The translations under genes were made by a program, and so were the position numbers. A DNA stretch of 64,000 nt from the NCBI GenBank assembly GCA_039030335.1, contig JBCCEJ010000005.1, positions 62,001 through 126,000 of the forward strand. Direction: 5' to 3'. Shown piece after piece: positions 62,107 to 64,000 of this stretch. Numbering within the stretch: position 1 is the first letter of the stretch; each line of letters begins with the position of its first letter. The notes under the pieces are model-generated. The model was not told the DNA's origin. It did not search any database and saw nothing but the letters and a program-made list of their open reading frames with translations. This DNA is from JBCCEJ01 sp039030335. Lineage in GTDB: Bacteria; Pseudomonadota; Gammaproteobacteria; HK1.

Positions 62107-62153
62107 GAGGTAAGTCTGATGACCCCGATGCGAGGGCGCAATGGGCGCGGGTC

Positions 62154-63059
62154 TCAGTGCGATCGGTCTTCGTAGTAGACCCCTACTTCGTGTCGCCGCG
62201 CATGAAAACGTTCAATGCTGCGCACGACCTCGAGCGGGGCGTCAGCGATCACGAATGCCAGTAAGGTCTCGAGCAACGCGGTCAACGCGACCGTCGACGT
62301 GAAAAACTGCGGCGATTCCGTCGGTACCAGGAACAGGTCACTCGCGGCGGCCGCAATCGGTGAAGCAGCGCTGTCGGAGATGGCGATCACGGTCGCGCCC
62401 TGACGGTGCGCCAGTTCCACCGACTGGACCACTTCAGTCCGGTAGGGTTCGAAGGTCATGGCGATCAGCACGTCGTCGGCACCGGCCCTCAGAAGATCGT
62501 CGACCGGCAGGCCGCCTTCCCGTGGAATGGCGGTCACGGACGGCAGTGCCATTCCCGCCAGGTAGGCGAAGTTCTGCGCGGCCTGTCTGGCCACCCCAAC
62601 GCCGAGGACGAGACATGTGCGGGCGCCGAGTATCTTCCCGGCTGCGGCGCGTACCCTGGCCGTCGACAACGCACCGAACAGCGACTCGACATTGGTCAGG
62701 CTGCCGCCCGCCATGTCTGTCAGAAGCTCGCCGTGGCGTCCCTGTTCCGCCACGCCCTGCAGCCAGCGTGCCCGGTCGGGAATGCTGAGAGGCGCCTGTC
62801 GCAGCGCCTCACGAAACGGCATTCGCAAGCCGTCGAAACCGTCGAAGCCGACAGTTCTGGCCACGCGTACCAGCGTGTTGGCCGTGACGCCCGCCGCCTG
62901 GGCCAGCTCGCCGATCGAGCTTACGGCGACGTCGCCGGGATGGGTCAACACATAGCGCGCCGCCTTGCGCAGTTGCGGACTCAGGGTGGGCAGCACCTGA
63001 CGCAGGCGCTGCAGCACGGCTTCGGCGTCCGCAGCAGTTGGTACGATCGTTTCGCTCAT
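62154..63059 (-). CDS. RpiR/MurR-family transcriptional regulator
   Basis: The 301-residue regulator has an N-terminal HTH_6 domain (ARYVLTHPGDVAVSSIGELAQ and AAGVTANTLVRVARTVGFDGF in parts, ~38-78). A SIS domain follows (~130-265; LVLGVGVARQAAQNFAYL, IAMTFEPYRTEVVQSVELA) that normally senses phosphosugars. It is divergent, 71 bp away, from the third dimethylglycine-dehydrogenase-like gene and probably regulates it, an RpiR target type also seen with amine catabolism. Confidence 0.88.
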   Translation of the reverse strand: MSETIVPTAADAEAVLQRLRQVLPTLSPQLRKAARYVLTHPGDVAVSSIGELAQAAGVTANTLVRVARTVGFDGFDGLRMPFREALRQAPLSIPDRARWLQGVAEQGRHGELLTDMAGGSLTNVESLFGALSTARVRAAAGKILGARTCLVLGVGVARQAAQNFAYLAGMALPSVTAIPREGGLPVDDLLRAGADDVLIAMTFEPYRTEVVQSVELAHRQGATVIAISDSAASPIAAAASDLFLVPTESPQFFTSTVALTALLETLLAFVIADAPLEVVRSIERFHARRHEVGVYYEDRSH

Positions 63060-63130
63060 GAATTACGATGGTATAGCATTACCAGACCCGGGCTCCAGGC
63101 CCGCAGCGCCCGAACGATGGAGACTCAACC

Positions 63131-64000
63131 GTGGCTCAGCAAGCGCGCGTCGTAATCATCGGCGGCGGCATCCTCGGATGCTCGCTCGCCTACCATCTGA
63201 CGCTCGCCGGCTGGAGAGACGTAGTGCTACTTGAAAAGGCCGAGCTGACATCCGGCTCGACGTGGCACGCAGCGGGGCAGGTCACCCACTCCACCTCGAG
63301 CTACGGACTCGGCCTGATGGCTGGCTACGCTATCGACCTCTACAAGCGTCTCGAGGCGGACACCGGTCAGCCGGTCAACTTTCACGACTGCGGTTCGCTC
63401 CGTCTCGCGTATACGGACGACGAAGTCGACTGGCTCAGATACACGCTCAGTATCGGCGCGGCGCTCCGCCATCCGATGGAGTTGCTGGGTCCTGACGGCA
63501 TTCGCGAAAAACACCCCTTCTACAATCTCGAGGGCGTCAAGGCAGCGCTCTGGACACCGGAAGACGGCCATGTAGATCCGGCCACAGCCACCTTTGCGCT
63601 GGCCGCCGGCGCGCGCCAGCGCGGTGCCCGCATCATCCGCAATTGCCGTGTCACAAACGTTCATGCCAGCCCTGGCGGAGAATGGTGCGTGCAAAGCGAA
63701 CAGGGCGACTTCGTGTGCGAGCACGTCGTCAACGCGGGCGGCACCTACGCGCGTCAGGTCGGTCGGTGGACCGGACTCGACCTGCCGATCACGTGCATGA
63801 CCCACCACTATCTCGTCACGGACACGGTGCCTGAGTTCCTGGCTTTGAGTGCCGAGTTGCCGGTCGTGCGGGACGACCGCGAAGTGTCCGGCTACATTCG
63901 GATGGAACAGAAGTCAGGCCTTATCGGGATCTACGAGAAGGCAAACCCGAACACCGTGTGGGAACACGGCACGCCATGGGAAGCCGACAGCGAACTGTTC
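63131..64000 (+). CDS. Dimethylglycine/sarcosine dehydrogenase-like FAD oxidoreductase (3' partial)
   Basis: The frame opens at GTG 63131 with GGAG 8 nt upstream and runs to the window edge (290 residues). It shows the FAD motif RVVIIGGGILGCSLAYHL (~6-23) and SGSTWHAAGQVTH with the histidine that carries covalent FAD in characterised relatives. NAGGTYARQVGRWTGLDLP follows. The GcvT half would lie beyond the window. It diverges from the other two paralogues here (QVTHSTSSYGLGLMAGY after the FAD motif). It is probably under control of the adjacent RpiR regulator. Confidence 0.88.
   Translation, partial: MAQQARVVIIGGGILGCSLAYHLTLAGWRDVVLLEKAELTSGSTWHAAGQVTHSTSSYGLGLMAGYAIDLYKRLEADTGQPVNFHDCGSLRLAYTDDEVDWLRYTLSIGAALRHPMELLGPDGIREKHPFYNLEGVKAALWTPEDGHVDPATATFALAAGARQRGARIIRNCRVTNVHASPGGEWCVQSEQGDFVCEHVVNAGGTYARQVGRWTGLDLPITCMTHHYLVTDTVPEFLALSAELPVVRDDREVSGYIRMEQKSGLIGIYEKANPNTVWEHGTPWEADSELF

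Noticed and set aside
1..64000. CRISPR arrays, tRNA genes, insertion sequences, prophage or attachment sites
   Set aside because: I looked for regularly spaced repeats, cloverleaf-like segments, transposase or integrase motifs and long direct repeats, and found none that could be supported by eye.

Overview
The window is 64 kb of GC-rich, densely coded chromosome with about 58 supported protein genes. I saw no tRNA, rRNA, CRISPR array, IS element or phage gene. The mix of genes (polyamine potFGHI with puuA/spuC/puuB, transhydrogenase pntAB, type I secretion, sigma-54-type promoters in front of PEP-CTERM-like proteins, tungstate transporter tupABC, three dimethylglycine/sarcosine-dehydrogenase-like flavoproteins) fits a free-living heterotrophic proteobacterium, most likely an environmental gammaproteobacterium. 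The sequence does not let me place it further.

Layout. 1-4.1 kb: a 5'-truncated dimethylglycine-dehydrogenase-like flavoprotein, S-formylglutathione hydrolase and an atypical crotonase, consistent with demethylation of methylated amines and formaldehyde disposal. 4.1-8.8 kb: small conserved proteins (DUF4174, DUF393 coupled to a saccharopine-dehydrogenase-like/DUF4166 protein, TfoX-N) and a 100-residue protein next to the secretion locus. 9-15 kb: a complete inner-membrane type I secretion pair and an RTX calcium-binding substrate; the adaptor carries an N-terminal cyclic-nucleotide-binding domain. 15.3-24.7 kb: AhpD-like protein, pntAB, NHL protein, LuxR and LysR regulators, TenA, methyltransferase, SDR. 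25-27.6 kb: two PEP-CTERM-like proteins in opposite orientation, each preceded by a sigma-54-type -24/-12 element and the same 17-bp upstream motif 75-77 bp further up. 27.7-30.8 kb: amphi-Trp protein, Crp-like regulator, small-molecule transporter, GNAT, NAD(P)-binding protein.

30.8-42.8 kb is an amine block: a second dimethylglycine-dehydrogenase-like protein, a cupin, a tightly overlapped potFGHI importer, and divergent from it puuA-spuC-puuB, so import and gamma-glutamylation/transamination of putrescine sit back to back. 42.8-47.7 kb: hydantoinase pair hyuA-hyuB and a glutathione S-transferase. 47.9-52.2 kb: a surface-glycan-type module (GT2, SGNH protein, small SxtJ-like membrane protein, NodU/CmcH carbamoyltransferase).

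52.4-55 kb holds the most notable locus: a UGSC-family gene whose frame is interrupted by a single TGA exactly at the family's selenocysteine position, followed 11 nt later by a bacterial-SECIS-like hairpin, and then by a conserved partner protein of unknown function and a PEP-mutase-family enzyme. A conventional gene caller would report only a 95-residue fragment. 55-58 kb: MarR regulator, 4-hydroxyphenylpyruvate dioxygenase, haloacid dehalogenase. 58-61.3 kb: a molybdate/tungstate-type one-component regulator divergent from tupB-tupC-tupA. 61.4-64 kb: a small hypothetical protein, a glutaredoxin-like protein, an RpiR regulator and, divergent from it, a third dimethylglycine-dehydrogenase-like gene that runs off the window.
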